Positions 30,877-39,422 of a stretch of 64,000 nt of DNA are shown here, in pieces. Source of the DNA: Planomonospora_B alba (GTDB lineage: Bacteria > Actinomycetota > Actinomycetes > Streptosporangiales > Streptosporangiaceae); contig NZ_BAAAUT010000020.1 of assembly GCF_039534085.1 (NCBI RefSeq), forward strand, positions 51,801 through 115,800. The letters are read 5' to 3'. The stretch's first letter is position 1. The number at the start of each line of letters is the position of its first letter. Under the pieces are notes generated by a model. That model ran no database searches. It was not told the DNA's origin and saw nothing but the letters and a program-made list of their open reading frames with translations. The translations under genes and the position numbers were made by a program.

Positions 30877-31284
30877 GTGACGACACCCGTCCAGCTACGG
30901 CCGGCGGAGAGCGCGGGGCGGCGTGCGTTGTGGCTGGCGTTCGCGGCCGCGGTGATGACGTTCCTGCTCCCGGTGGCGGGGCTCGTCATGTCGGTCTTCG
31001 CGCTCGTCGTCTCGATCCGCGCGATCCCCCTGCTCAGGTCGGTGCCCAAACCCGTCGGGACGGCCGTCGCCGGCATCGTCGTCTCGGCGACGGCCCTGCT
31101 GTTCTCGGCGGGGGCGGCGACGCTCCAGGTCTATCTGCGTGACGAGTACGCCGCCTACAACGAGTGCATGAAGGGCGCTGGCACCGTGACCGCCCGGGAG
31201 GGGTGCCTGAACCGGCTGGACCAGGCGGTCAAGGAGAAGATCCCCTTCCTCGACCGCGAGCTGACCTACCCGTTCTCCCCCTGA
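30877..31284 (+). CDS. Small two-helix membrane protein, DUF4190-like
   Basis: A 135-residue protein from GTG 30877, preceded by AAGGAGGG. Two adjacent membrane segments (ALWLAFAAAVMTFLLPVAGL and GLVMSVFALVVSIRAI) and a third (VAGIVVSATALLFSAGAA), then a polar C-terminus with two cysteines (NECMKGAG, REGCLNRL). The layout resembles DUF4190-type membrane proteins, without certainty. Divergent from purN and convergent with DUF6350; function unknown. Confidence 0.7.
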   Translation: MTTPVQLRPAESAGRRALWLAFAAAVMTFLLPVAGLVMSVFALVVSIRAIPLLRSVPKPVGTAVAGIVVSATALLFSAGAATLQVYLRDEYAAYNECMKGAGTVTAREGCLNRLDQAVKEKIPFLDRELTYPFSP

Positions 31285-31361
31285 CCGGCCGGGGCCCGTC
31301 CTCCCGCGCCGCGGGTCCCGCGTTCCCGCCGCCGGTCCCGTGCGCCGGTGCCCGCCGGGAC

Positions 31362-31391
31362 GTGCCGGACCGCTCGGTGCCGGACCGCTCA
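31362..31391 (+). repeat. Two-copy 15-bp tandem repeat at the DUF6350 stop
   Basis: GTGCCGGACCGCTCG (31362-31376) is followed by GTGCCGGACCGCTCA (31377-31391). The second copy contains the stop codon of the minus-strand gene, so repeat change here could alter that protein's C-terminus. Confidence 0.7.
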
Positions 31392-33050
31392 GTCGCGGTC
31401 CCACGCGTAGGGGTCCACGTAGATCACGTGACCGCCCCGGTCGTCGGTCTCGTCGACGATGTCGCGGCGGGGCGGGCGGGGCGGCTCCGGGCGCCGCGCC
31501 GGCTTCTCCGCCGCGGCCGAGGCGTGCTCGTCCTGCCAGTCGTCCCGGATGACCGGGATCGGCTGGGTGTCGCACTCGGTGGCGTCCAGCCAGTGGCCCG
31601 GGAGCGCGCGGGCCCCCTCCGGCCCGGCGGTCCGGCCCCGGCCGCTCACCGCCCCGGCCAGCTTCGCACCCGCCCTGCGGACGGGCTCGGCGGCCGAGCC
31701 GACCTTCGCCGCGGCCCGGGCGACAGCGGTGTTCTGGCCGCGGAAGATGAGCCACCAGTTGGCCAGCCCGGCCGAGATGCCCGCGGCGACCCCCGTCTCC
31801 AGCGTCACCGAGAGCATGACCTCCCAGGCGGCCGGGCCCATCTCGACGAGCCTGGCGCCGCCGAGCGCGCCCCCGGACAGGGCCGCCAGCAGCCCGGCCG
31901 CGCAGCCGGTCGCGATGCCGCAGGCGAACCCCCACAGCGGCGCACCCTCGTAGGTGGGCGAGGGGGCGATCCTGACGACCACGACGCCCGCCACCGCCCC
32001 GGCGGCGAACGGGATGGCGATCACCGCCATGAGCCAGGCGGGGGCCGGCCCGGCCTCGGGCAGCGCGCCCAGCAGCGGCAGGCTCGGCACGGTGCCCAGC
32101 TGGACCCCGGTCGGGGCGATCAGCGTGCCGGTGCCGACGGCGAACCCGGGCCCGGTGATGTAGGCCATCCCCCAGATGAACGCGTTGGGCAGATAGAGGC
32201 CCTGGACCAGCAGGAGCAGCAGCCCGCCGACGAAGCCGGGCTCCAGCACCTCCGTCAGGTGCCGGATCTGCCCGAAGCCCATCACGACGGCGCCCAGCGT
32301 CAGGAGGGCGCCCGCCGCCAGCATGATCCCCGTGGCGACGACCGTCCCCGCCACGACCGAGCGGAGCCGTTCGGGCAGCAGGCGCGGCATCACCCGCCAC
32401 GGGCCGATCGCCCGCACGGTGGCCAGCGCGCCGGCGACGAAGGCCAGCACCAGGTGGCTGATCAGCACCTCGCCCAGGAACGGCTGGGTGATCTCGTTGC
32501 GGGCGACGAGCGCGATCCCCCCGGCCAGCAGCGCGTACGGCGCCGCCAGGGAGACGCCCGCCTGCGCGATCAGGACCAGCTGGGCGCGGCGGCGGGCGTT
32601 GGCCTTCTCCTTGGGGCTGTTCTTGGGCAGCCGGGCGGGCAGCCGGAGCCGCAGGTCGGCGTCGCGGGCCATCCAGATCCCTGCCCGGTAGAGCAGGAAC
32701 GCCGGCAGTGCCATGAGCCCGAGCGGGAGCAGCCCGACGGACCCGCCGGGGATCGCGAACCCCGCGTGGTGGGCCGCCAGCCAGAGCTGCGCCGCGGTGC
32801 GGAAGACCTCGGGCAGTCCGGCGCCGAGCGCGCCCCGGGGCGCGGCGATCCAGCCGATCAGGGTGAGCGTGGTGAGCACCGCCAGGCCCGCGCCGAGGGT
32901 CCAGGCCGCGGCGAGCATGCCGGAGACGGGGAGCGGCCTGCGGGCGTCGTCGTCACCCGCGGCACCCGGCAGGGGGATGCGGCTGAGGACGGTGCGGGGG
33001 GCCGCCCGGAAATGGTCGAGAAAGGCCGTCACAGTACACGATGGTCTCAC
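31389..33050 (-). CDS. DUF6350 (PerM-like) polytopic membrane protein
   Basis: A 553-residue integral membrane protein with about 11 hydrophobic segments, for example AAWTLGAGLAVLTTLTLIGW, SVGLLPLGLMALPAFLLYRA, LISHLVLAFVAGALATVRA and GLYLPNAFIWGMAYITGPGF, the last being the most family-like. It matches DUF6350, annotated in actinomycetes as cell division protein PerM. The C-terminal ~100 residues are cytoplasmic and charged, ending VIYVDPYAWDRD. The start is uncertain: GTG 33050 or GTG 33032, neither with a good Shine-Dalgarno. It lies between purN/purH and sucCD, as I recall in relatives. Confidence 0.8.
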   Translation of the reverse strand: MRPSCTVTAFLDHFRAAPRTVLSRIPLPGAAGDDDARRPLPVSGMLAAAWTLGAGLAVLTTLTLIGWIAAPRGALGAGLPEVFRTAAQLWLAAHHAGFAIPGGSVGLLPLGLMALPAFLLYRAGIWMARDADLRLRLPARLPKNSPKEKANARRRAQLVLIAQAGVSLAAPYALLAGGIALVARNEITQPFLGEVLISHLVLAFVAGALATVRAIGPWRVMPRLLPERLRSVVAGTVVATGIMLAAGALLTLGAVVMGFGQIRHLTEVLEPGFVGGLLLLLVQGLYLPNAFIWGMAYITGPGFAVGTGTLIAPTGVQLGTVPSLPLLGALPEAGPAPAWLMAVIAIPFAAGAVAGVVVVRIAPSPTYEGAPLWGFACGIATGCAAGLLAALSGGALGGARLVEMGPAAWEVMLSVTLETGVAAGISAGLANWWLIFRGQNTAVARAAAKVGSAAEPVRRAGAKLAGAVSGRGRTAGPEGARALPGHWLDATECDTQPIPVIRDDWQDEHASAAAEKPARRPEPPRPPRRDIVDETDDRGGHVIYVDPYAWDRD

Positions 33051-33220
33051 CGATCATGGGGCGGAGCGTCCTCATCCGCCCCGCGTGTCGCGGACCGCGC
33101 GCGGGGGTCGGGAGCGCCGGACGGCGCATCGCCACCGGAACGCCGGACCGTGCCCGGGGCCCGGACGGCGGATGCCGCACCACCCGCCGACGGGGCGGTG
33201 CGGCATCCGGAGCCGGCGGC

Positions 33221-34096
33221 TCAGCGGGAGCGCATGATCTCCCGCATGAGGCGGGCGGTCTCGCTGGGCGTCTTGCCCACCCGCACACCGACCTTCTCCA
33301 GCGCCTCCTTCTTGGCCTGCGCGGTCCCGGCCGAACCCGACACGATCGCGCCCGCATGACCCATGGTCTTGCCCTCCGGCGCGGTGAAGCCCGCCACATA
33401 CGCCACGACCGGCTTGGTCACGTGCTTTTCGATGTAGGCCGCGGCCCGCTCCTCGGCGTCCCCGCCGATCTCCCCGATCATCACGATCGCGTCGGTGCCC
33501 GGGTCGGCCTGGAAGGCCTCCAGCGCGTCGATGTGCGTGGTGCCGATCACCGGGTCACCGCCGATGCCCACACACGTGGAGAACCCGAAGTCGCGCAGCT
33601 CGTACATCAGCTGGTAGGTCAGGGTGCCCGACTTCGACACCAGCCCGATCCGGCCCGCGGTGGTGATGTCGGCCGGGATGATGCCCGCGTTGGAGGCGCC
33701 CGGCGAGGCGATGCCCGGGCAGTTCGGGCCGATGATGCGGGTCTTGTTGCCCTTGGCCACCGCGTACGCCCAGAACTCGGTGGTGTCGTGCACCGGCACG
33801 CCCTCGGTGATCACCACGCACAGCCCGATCCCGGCGTCGACGGCCTCCTTGACCGCGTCCTTGGTGAAGGCCGGCGGCACGAACACCACGGACACGTCGG
33901 CGCCGGTCTCGCGCATGGCCTCGGCCACGGTGCCGAAGACCGGCAGGCCCTCGTGCACGGTGCCGGCCTTGCGGGCGTTGACGCCGCCCACGACCCGGGC
34001 GCCGGAGGCGAGCATGCGGCGGGTGTGCTTGGTGCCCTCCGAGCCGGTCATGCCCTGAACGATGATCTTGCTGTTCTCGGTCAGCCAGATAGCCAT
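33221..34096 (-). CDS. sucD: Succinyl-CoA ligase alpha subunit
   Basis: A 291-residue subunit that binds CoA and carries the phosphohistidine. It starts MAIWLTENSKIIVQGMTGSE, with the CoA-binding Rossmann; GPNCPGIASPG; GRIGLVSKSGTLTYQL; TDAIVMIGEIGGDAEERAA; and KTMGHAGAIVSGSAGTAQ, which includes the phosphorylated histidine (about 248). The start overlaps the sucC stop by one base (TAATG), so synthesis is coupled. With sucC it forms the TCA enzyme that yields GTP or ATP from succinyl-CoA. Confidence 0.97.
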   Translation of the reverse strand: MAIWLTENSKIIVQGMTGSEGTKHTRRMLASGARVVGGVNARKAGTVHEGLPVFGTVAEAMRETGADVSVVFVPPAFTKDAVKEAVDAGIGLCVVITEGVPVHDTTEFWAYAVAKGNKTRIIGPNCPGIASPGASNAGIIPADITTAGRIGLVSKSGTLTYQLMYELRDFGFSTCVGIGGDPVIGTTHIDALEAFQADPGTDAIVMIGEIGGDAEERAAAYIEKHVTKPVVAYVAGFTAPEGKTMGHAGAIVSGSAGTAQAKKEALEKVGVRVGKTPSETARLMREIMRSR

Positions 34097-35277
34097 TACG
34101 CACCCACCGCAGCCAGTTCGGCGGCGCGCTTGGCCGCCTCGTCCATCGTGTCGACCAGCTCGACGCCCGCCAGCTTGGCGTCGGCCAGGATCTGCCGCCC
34201 GAGCTGGGCGTTGTTGCCGTCCAGGCGGACGACCAGGGGGCGGGTGACCGCCTCGCCGCGGCTCTCGAGCAGCTGGAAGGCGGCCACGATGCCGTTGGCC
34301 ACCGCGTCGCAGGCGGTGATGCCGCCGAAGACGTTGACGAAGATCGACTTGACCGAGGGGTCGGACAGGATGATCTCCAGGCCGGCGGCCATGACCTCGG
34401 CCGAGGCGCCGCCGCCGATGTCGAGGAAGTTGGCGGGCTTGGGCTGCCCGGGCACGGTCTCGCCGGCGTAGGCGACCACGTCGAGGGTGGACATGACCAG
34501 GCCCGCGCCGTTGCCGATGATGCCGACGCTGCCGTCGAGCTTGACGTAGTTGAGGTCCTTGGCCTTGGCCGCGGCCTCCAGCGGGTCCTCGCTGGCGGTG
34601 TCGGCGTAGGCCTCGTGCTCGGGCTGGCGGAAGGCGGCGTTGTCGTCGAGCGTGACCTTGCCGTCCAGGGCCTTCACCTGGCCGTCGGCGGACAGGATCA
34701 TCGGGTTGACCTCGACCAGGGAGGCGTCCTCGTCGACGAAGACGGCCCAGAGCTTCTCGATGAGCTCGGCCGCGCCGTCGAGCGCCTTCTCCGGCAGGCC
34801 GCCGGCCACGGCGATCTCCCGGGCCTTGGCGCGGTCGACGCCGGTCAACGGGGAGACCGGGACCTTCGCGACCTTCTCCGGGGCGGTGGCCGCGACCTCT
34901 TCGATGTCCATGCCGCCGGCCGCGGAGCAGATGGCGAGGAAGGTGCGGTTCGCGCGGTCGAGCAGGAAGGAGAAGTAGTACTCCTCCGCGATCGCGCTGG
35001 CCTCCTCGATGAGGACCTTGTGGACCGTGTGGCCCTTGATGTCCATGCCCAGGATGTCGGTGGCCTTGCGCTCGGCGTCCGCGGCGTCGTCGGCGACCTT
35101 CACGCCGCCCGCCTTACCGCGGCCACCGGTCTTGACCTGGGCCTTGACGACGACACGACCGGTCAGCTCCTCCGCTGCCGCGCGTGCCTCCTCCACGGTG
35201 TGCGCGACGATGCCGCGCGGCACCGGGATGCCGTACTCCGCGAAGAGCTCCTTCGCCTGATGTTCGAACAGGTCCAC
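34096..35277 (-). CDS. sucC: Succinyl-CoA ligase beta subunit
   Basis: A 393-residue ATP-grasp subunit. MDLFEHQAKELFAEYGIPVP is the standard opening; KAQVKTGGRGKAGGVKVA is the nucleotide-binding strand; LVEVNPMILSADGQVKALD supplies metal ligands; and NFLDIGGGASAEV, then IFVNVFGGITACD, form the C-terminal CoA-ligase domain. ATG 35277 is followed closely by sucD, overlapping by one base. First gene of the sucCD unit; the upstream region to 35622 is a hairpin-rich intergenic stretch. Confidence 0.97.
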   Translation of the reverse strand: MDLFEHQAKELFAEYGIPVPRGIVAHTVEEARAAAEELTGRVVVKAQVKTGGRGKAGGVKVADDAADAERKATDILGMDIKGHTVHKVLIEEASAIAEEYYFSFLLDRANRTFLAICSAAGGMDIEEVAATAPEKVAKVPVSPLTGVDRAKAREIAVAGGLPEKALDGAAELIEKLWAVFVDEDASLVEVNPMILSADGQVKALDGKVTLDDNAAFRQPEHEAYADTASEDPLEAAAKAKDLNYVKLDGSVGIIGNGAGLVMSTLDVVAYAGETVPGQPKPANFLDIGGGASAEVMAAGLEIILSDPSVKSIFVNVFGGITACDAVANGIVAAFQLLESRGEAVTRPLVVRLDGNNAQLGRQILADAKLAGVELVDTMDEAAKRAAELAAVGA

Positions 35278-35622
35278 GAGGGTCCGTCCTTGCTTGTCCG
35301 GCTGGTGTACAGATGTCGGCGGGCCGGCTCCACGACACGAGGGGAGCTGGCGATTTTTGCGCCAATGAAGCCTAGCCCCCTCCGGGCGCTGACGAGGTCA
35401 CCGGGGGTTGACCCGTCCGGATCCGGATCCCGGGAGTCCTCCGCGCGGGCGCCCGGAGGCGCCGCGGTACGTCTCGCGCGGCGCCTCCCCGCGCAGCGCG
35501 GGGAGGCCGCCCCGCACGTCTCCCGCGGGCACCGGGTACGCGTGGTCCGCACCTCTCCCGCGGGCGCCGGGTGCGCGGGACGGCGCCCCGGCCGCGTCAC
35601 GCGGGGGCCGCTCCCCGGTGCG
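35278..35622. other. Intergenic region between icmB-like gene and sucC
   Basis: No gene. The part near sucC (35280-35370) is AT-richer with TGTACAGATG at about 35307-35316 and probably contains the sucCD promoter. A hairpin lies at 35484-35506: CCTCCCCGC, loop GCAGC, GCGGGGAGG, likely the terminator of the B12-binding gene. Farther on (about 35511-35580) are two imperfect copies of a roughly 35-base unit containing CTCCCGCGGGC. Confidence 0.6.
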
Positions 35623-36030
35623 TCACACGCGGGCGGGGACGCTGCTGCGCACCCACTCGACGATCTCCTCCATGGTCGCCCCCGGCGTGAAGATCCGTGC
35701 GACGCCCATCCGCTCCAGCTCGGGGATGTCGGCCTCCGGGATGATGCCGCCGCCGAACACCACGATGTCCTCCGCGTCGTTCTCCTTGAGCAGCTCGATC
35801 ACCTTGGCGAAGAGGGTCATGTGCGCCCCGGACAGGACCGACAGCCCGACGGCGGCGGCGTCCTCCTGGACGGCGGTGCGCACGATCTGCTCGGGCGTCT
35901 GGTGCAGGCCGGTGTAGACGACCTCCATCCCGGCGTCCCGCAGCGCCCTCGCCACGATCTTCACGCCCCGGTCGTGTCCGTCCAGCCCCGGTTTGGCGAT
36001 GACGACGCGAATCCTCGACACGGCATCCAT
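35623..36030 (-). CDS. icmB: B12-binding small subunit of an acyl-CoA mutase (IcmB-like)
   Basis: A 135-residue free-standing cobalamin-binding domain. MDAVSRIRVVIAKPGLDGHD carries the D-x-H-x-x-G motif (DGHDRG, about 18-23), whose histidine ligates cobalt; SVLSGAH and VFGGGIIPEADIPEL follow. The length matches the ~136-residue small subunit of isobutyryl-CoA mutase in Streptomyces, which interconverts isobutyryl- and n-butyryl-CoA with IcmA. An alternative is the small partner of ethylmalonyl- or methylmalonyl-type mutases. ATG 36030 was chosen because GAGGAGG lies upstream; an extended frame to 36135 has no such signal. No large subunit is nearby, which is usual for icmB. It diverges from a secreted protein gene. 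Confidence 0.88.
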   Translation of the reverse strand: MDAVSRIRVVIAKPGLDGHDRGVKIVARALRDAGMEVVYTGLHQTPEQIVRTAVQEDAAAVGLSVLSGAHMTLFAKVIELLKENDAEDIVVFGGGIIPEADIPELERMGVARIFTPGATMEEIVEWVRSSVPARV

Positions 36031-36198
36031 GACAGACCTCCTCGTCTGCGTTCCGCTCATGAAGTGGCGGCTGCCCGCAGCGTAACCGGCCCGGCGGAAC
36101 CCGATCGCGCCGGTCGCGGCGGAACCGGGCCGCATTGATGATCGTTAACTGACAGAATGCCTTTCCCCTCCGCATCTACACGAAGGACGGCTCAATCC

Positions 36199-37089
36199 AT
36201 GAGGCGATGGATCGCCCTGACGGCCGCGGCGCTGACGGCGCCCGCGCTGGTCACCGCCACCTCCGCGAGCGCGCAGGCGGCCACCGCGAGCCCGGCGGAC
36301 GCGCTCAAGCGCCAGTTCAAGCCCGGGCACGGGGTCCAGGTCTCCCAGACCTCCTCCATGTCCGTCGGCGGCGAGGCGGTCCGCCTGTCGGTCAAGAGCG
36401 AGGGCAGGCTGCAGTTCGGCCCCGCCGGCCCGGTGGCCTCCGACCTCACCGTGCGGATGGTCGCCGACGCGGAGACCAAGAAGGAACTGGAGCGGACCGG
36501 TGAGGACGGGGAGCCGCTCCTGCCGCGCGGCGCGCTCGGGCCGTACCGCATGATCAGCGTCAAGGGCAGCACCTACGCCTCCGGCGGCATCTACTCCGAC
36601 CGGCTCCCCGAGGGCAAGAAGTGGGTGCGCAGCAAGGAGGACGGCACCCTCTTCGTCGCGCAGACCCCCGACGTTCTGGAGCCGGCCGTCCTGGCGGCGC
36701 TGGTGAAGGACTCCGACGGCAAGCACTCCCGGGACGGCCTGCGCCACCGGGGCACCGTGACCTACGCGGAGCTGTACAGGATCTCCCCGAGCTTCCGCAC
36801 GGCGATCGGCGCCGAGCCGACCGGCAGGACCGGGAAGACGGAGATCTCCTGGCGGCTCTGGCTCGACGGCAAGGGCCTGCCCCGGCGCGTGGTGTCCTCC
36901 GAGACCCTCCCCGTCGGCAGGACGTCGCTGACCAGCACCTCCGACAGCCGCTTCCGCGGCTGGGGCGCGAAGGTCGCCATCGCCGCCCCGCCCGCCGCCC
37001 AGGTCATCGACGAGAAGGACCTGCCCTCCGACATCCCCACGCCCAAGGAGGTCGTCAACGCCGCGACGACCCGTCCCGGCGGCAACTGA
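36199..37089 (+). CDS. Secreted protein, first of three tandem paralogues
   Basis: A protein of about 296 residues. Signal peptide MRRWIALTAAALTAPALVTA then SASAQA; mature part begins SPADALKRQFKPGHGVQ. Shared family features: a strand-turn block (RLQFGPAGPVASDLTVRM), SVKGSTYASGGIYSDRLPEG followed by KKWVR, LEPAVLAALV, VTYAELYRISPSFR, SWRLWLDGKGLPRRVVS and FRGWGAKVAIAAPP. The pattern of a long beta half-barrel ending in W-G-x-K-V resembles LppX/LprG/LolA-like proteins, but there is no lipobox, so it seems to be released or wall-held. Start ATG 36199 chosen for the signal peptide. It diverges from icmB. Function unknown. Confidence 0.75.
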   Translation: MRRWIALTAAALTAPALVTATSASAQAATASPADALKRQFKPGHGVQVSQTSSMSVGGEAVRLSVKSEGRLQFGPAGPVASDLTVRMVADAETKKELERTGEDGEPLLPRGALGPYRMISVKGSTYASGGIYSDRLPEGKKWVRSKEDGTLFVAQTPDVLEPAVLAALVKDSDGKHSRDGLRHRGTVTYAELYRISPSFRTAIGAEPTGRTGKTEISWRLWLDGKGLPRRVVSSETLPVGRTSLTSTSDSRFRGWGAKVAIAAPPAAQVIDEKDLPSDIPTPKEVVNAATTRPGGN

Positions 37090-37099
37090 CCCGCCCCGG

Positions 37100-37134
37100 C
37101 CGTGCGGGCCGGCCTTCCCCGCCGGCCCGCACGG
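37100..37134 (+). terminator. Hairpin terminator after first paralogue
   Basis: CCGTGCGGGCCGG (37100-37112) pairs perfectly with 37122-37134, 13 bases with a 9-base loop, 11 bases after the stop codon. It is followed immediately by a second, even longer hairpin. Confidence 0.8.
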
Positions 37135-37138
37135 TCAC

Positions 37139-37181
37139 CCCGGCCCCGCCCCGGACCGCCCGGGTCCGGGGCGGGGCCGGG
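37139..37181 (+). terminator. Second hairpin, 19-bp perfect stem
   Basis: CCCGGCCCCGCCCCGGACC (37139-37157) and its exact complement at 37163-37181 flank a 5-base loop. This is the longest perfect stem among the terminators I found. Together with the hairpin at 37100 it isolates the first secreted paralogue from the second. The remainder to 37356 has no gene; the second paralogue's promoter must lie in 37260-37340. Confidence 0.85.
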
Positions 37182-37356
37182 CCCGCGCCCCCGCTTCCTG
37201 ACGGCCGGGGCCACAGGGCGGGACGCCTCCCCGCCGGGTGCGGCGGGGGCTCATCCCCGCGCAAAACGGGGCCGCGGAGTTGTCAGGCCGCGGCATAGCC
37301 GTACGGGCGCCGGTGGCCTAGCTTGGCGGATCTTGACCCGTGGTGAGGGGGATCCG

Positions 37357-38295
37357 ATGAGACGGTGGGCCATTCCGGTCGCCGCGGCGCTGGCCGCCTC
37401 GGCGCTGCAGGCGGGTACGGCGCACGCCGGTACGGGGACCGCCACCGCACGGGCCGACACCGCGGGGGCGGGGTCCGCGCAGGCCGGCACCGCACGGACC
37501 GCGACGGCGCAGGGGGCGCCCTCCCCCGTGGCGGCGCTGAAACGGCACTTCACCGAGCACACGGGAGTGCGCGTCTCCGACGTCGGGCGCGTCTACCGGG
37601 ACGGCAAGGCGGTCGTCACCGTCTGGCGCAGGGGCAGGGTGGAGTTCGACGCCTCCGGCGTGTACGCCACGGACACCACGGGACGGACCGAGGCGGGGCG
37701 CGGGGCCATCAGGGAGTTCGAGGACCTGGTCGGGCAGCGGGTCGGCTCGACGCGGGTGATCTGCTTCCCCGGCGAGGCCTACCTCTCCGGCCCCGGCTAC
37801 GAGACCTGGCTCCCCGAGGGCAAGAGCTGGCTCGGCCTGATCGGCCCGGCGAACATCAAGCAGACCGCGGCCTTCCCGCAGATCGTGAACGTCTTCGAGC
37901 CCGCCACCCTCGGCACCCTGCTCTCCCGCGCCGCGGTGAAGAGGAGGCTGGCGTCGGGCACCCACTACCAGGGCGCCGTGACGCTGCGCACGCTCTACGC
38001 GGTCTCCCCCTCCTTCCGCGACCGGCTCGCCGGACCGCCGAAGGGGAGGAGCGCGAAGGTCACGGTCGGCTTCCGGCTCTGGTTGGACCGCGCGAACCTG
38101 GCCCGCCGCCTGACGACCACCTGGAAGCAGCCCGTACCCGGCACACCGGAGCGGCCCACCGTCACGGTCGCGGACACCCGCTACACCGGCTGGGGCTCGG
38201 ACGTGACGCTGGTGCCCCCGCCCCCGGAGGACACCGCCGACGCGGGCCGGGTCGGCGGTGACTTCTCACCGCCGCCGACGCTTCCGGTCGGCTGA
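37357..38295 (+). CDS. Secreted protein, second tandem paralogue
   Basis: A 312-residue relative of the proteins at 36199 and 38468. Signal peptide MRRWAIPVAAALAASALQAG, then a long Ala/Thr/Gly-rich segment not found in the others, then the shared domain: ALKRHFTEHTGVRVSDVGR, RRGRVEFDASGVYATDTTG, GEAYLSGPGYETWLPEGKSW, FEPATLGTLL, VTLRTLYAVSPSFR, GFRLWLDRANLARRL and YTGWGSDVTLVPPP. ATG 37357 with GAGGGG upstream; the open frame continues upstream without coding character. Probably monocistronic between hairpins. Function unknown. Confidence 0.75.
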   Translation: MRRWAIPVAAALAASALQAGTAHAGTGTATARADTAGAGSAQAGTARTATAQGAPSPVAALKRHFTEHTGVRVSDVGRVYRDGKAVVTVWRRGRVEFDASGVYATDTTGRTEAGRGAIREFEDLVGQRVGSTRVICFPGEAYLSGPGYETWLPEGKSWLGLIGPANIKQTAAFPQIVNVFEPATLGTLLSRAAVKRRLASGTHYQGAVTLRTLYAVSPSFRDRLAGPPKGRSAKVTVGFRLWLDRANLARRLTTTWKQPVPGTPERPTVTVADTRYTGWGSDVTLVPPPPEDTADAGRVGGDFSPPPTLPVG

Positions 38296-38300
38296 CCCGG

Positions 38301-38327
38301 ATACGGCGCTCCACCGGAGCGCCGTAT
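38301..38327 (+). terminator. Hairpin terminator after second paralogue
   Basis: ATACGGCGCTCC (38301-38312), a 3-base loop, and GGAGCGCCGTAT (38316-38327): a perfect 12-base stem six bases past the stop. The AT-rich run at 38335-38400 that follows is a likely promoter for the third paralogue. Confidence 0.85.
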
Positions 38328-38467
38328 TCCGCGGGATTCTGCACGGAATATCCACAATCAATTCGGCTTTCACCCCATCCGGTGAGACTTCGTCGTGATC
38401 TGGATTCGGAAGGATGCCCAAGATCCCTCCCAAAACGGGGCGGAGGGAATTGATCTGGAGAATCCAC

Positions 38468-39358
38468 TTGAAGCGTTTCATCGCCGGCCTGGCCTGCGCC
38501 GCAGCCGCAGGCATGGCCGTTCCCACGCTCGCCTCGACCGCGCACGCCCAGGCACCCGCCGACCCGCTCGCCGCACTGCAGAGCAAGCTCGGCGCCGGCC
38601 GCGGGGTGAGCTTCTCCGACACCCTGAAGACGGTCTCGGGCAAGCAGCGCGCGGTCGTCATCACCCGCAAGGGCGTGCTGCAGTTCGACGGTTCCGGAGT
38701 CGTCGCCTCCGACCACACCGACAAGGTCCGGATCAAGTCCAGCGACCTCGAAGAACTCGTGGTCGCCGGCCAGAACTCCTACCACGAGGGCGACAAGGCG
38801 TTCGCCAAGGCGCTGGACGGGATGACCAAGCCCGAGCGCACCATCCGCGTGAAGGACGTCTCCTACGTCTCCGGCGGCATGTTCGGCGCGTTCCTGCCCC
38901 AGGGCAAGACCTGGGTCCGCTACCCCGTTCCCATCAACGGGGTGCTCGACAGCCTCGGGGGACTGCAGCCCCAGCTCGTGAACGCCGCCGAACCCGGGAC
39001 CCTGAAGGCGCTGCTCGCGCACGCCGTCAAGCGTCCGGGAGGCTACTCCGGGAAGATCACCTTCGGTGAGCTGTACAAGGTCTCGCCGTGGTTCCGCGCC
39101 TCGATGCCGCTCAAGCCGACCGGCGCCCAGGCCGAGCTGGCGGTGGACTGGCGGCTGTCCGTCGGCTCCGACGGCCTTCCCACCCGGCTGACCAGCAGCT
39201 ACTCCGTCGCGAAGGGCTCCTCCATCGCGATGGAGACCACCTACACCGGCTGGGGTGCCAAGGTCTCGGTGAAGGCCCCGCCGGCCGACGAGGTCATCGA
39301 CTTCAAGGACCTCGACCTCGAGGCGTCCGACGTGCCGGTCCCGCTGCTGGCCAAGTGA
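38468..39358 (+). CDS. Secreted protein, third tandem paralogue (TTG start)
   Basis: A 296-residue protein. I use TTG 38468 because TGGAG lies eight bases upstream and it begins a clean signal peptide (KRFIAGLACAAAAGMAVPTL, then ASTAHA); the ATG at 38414 would add a polar stretch before it. Shared family blocks: ALQSKLGAGRGVSFSDTLK, GVLQFDGSGVVASDHTDKV, SYVSGGMFGAFLPQGKTWVR, AEPGTLKALLAHAV, ITFGELYKVSPWFRAS, VDWRLSVGSDGLPTRLTS and YTGWGAKVSVKAPP. A hairpin terminator shared with pcrA follows. Function unknown; lipid- or glycan-carrier roles would follow only if the LprG-like resemblance is real. Confidence 0.75.
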   Translation: MKRFIAGLACAAAAGMAVPTLASTAHAQAPADPLAALQSKLGAGRGVSFSDTLKTVSGKQRAVVITRKGVLQFDGSGVVASDHTDKVRIKSSDLEELVVAGQNSYHEGDKAFAKALDGMTKPERTIRVKDVSYVSGGMFGAFLPQGKTWVRYPVPINGVLDSLGGLQPQLVNAAEPGTLKALLAHAVKRPGGYSGKITFGELYKVSPWFRASMPLKPTGAQAELAVDWRLSVGSDGLPTRLTSSYSVAKGSSIAMETTYTGWGAKVSVKAPPADEVIDFKDLDLEASDVPVPLLAK

Positions 39359-39364
39359 CCCCGG

Positions 39365-39406
39365 CCCGCCCGGCACCGGCCGTCCGACGCGCCGGTGCCG
39401 GGCGGG
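39365..39406. terminator. Bidirectional terminator between third paralogue and pcrA
   Basis: CCCGCCCGGCACCGGC (39365-39380) pairs perfectly with 39391-39406, a 16-base stem with a 10-base loop, lying between two convergent genes and close to both stops. Confidence 0.85.
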
Positions 39407-39422
39407 TCCGAGGACCGCGCCC

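Noticed and set aside
35511..35580. Short repeats with CTCCCGCGGGC as a CRISPR-like array
   Set aside because: Only two imperfect units without spacers of uniform length; no cas genes nearby.
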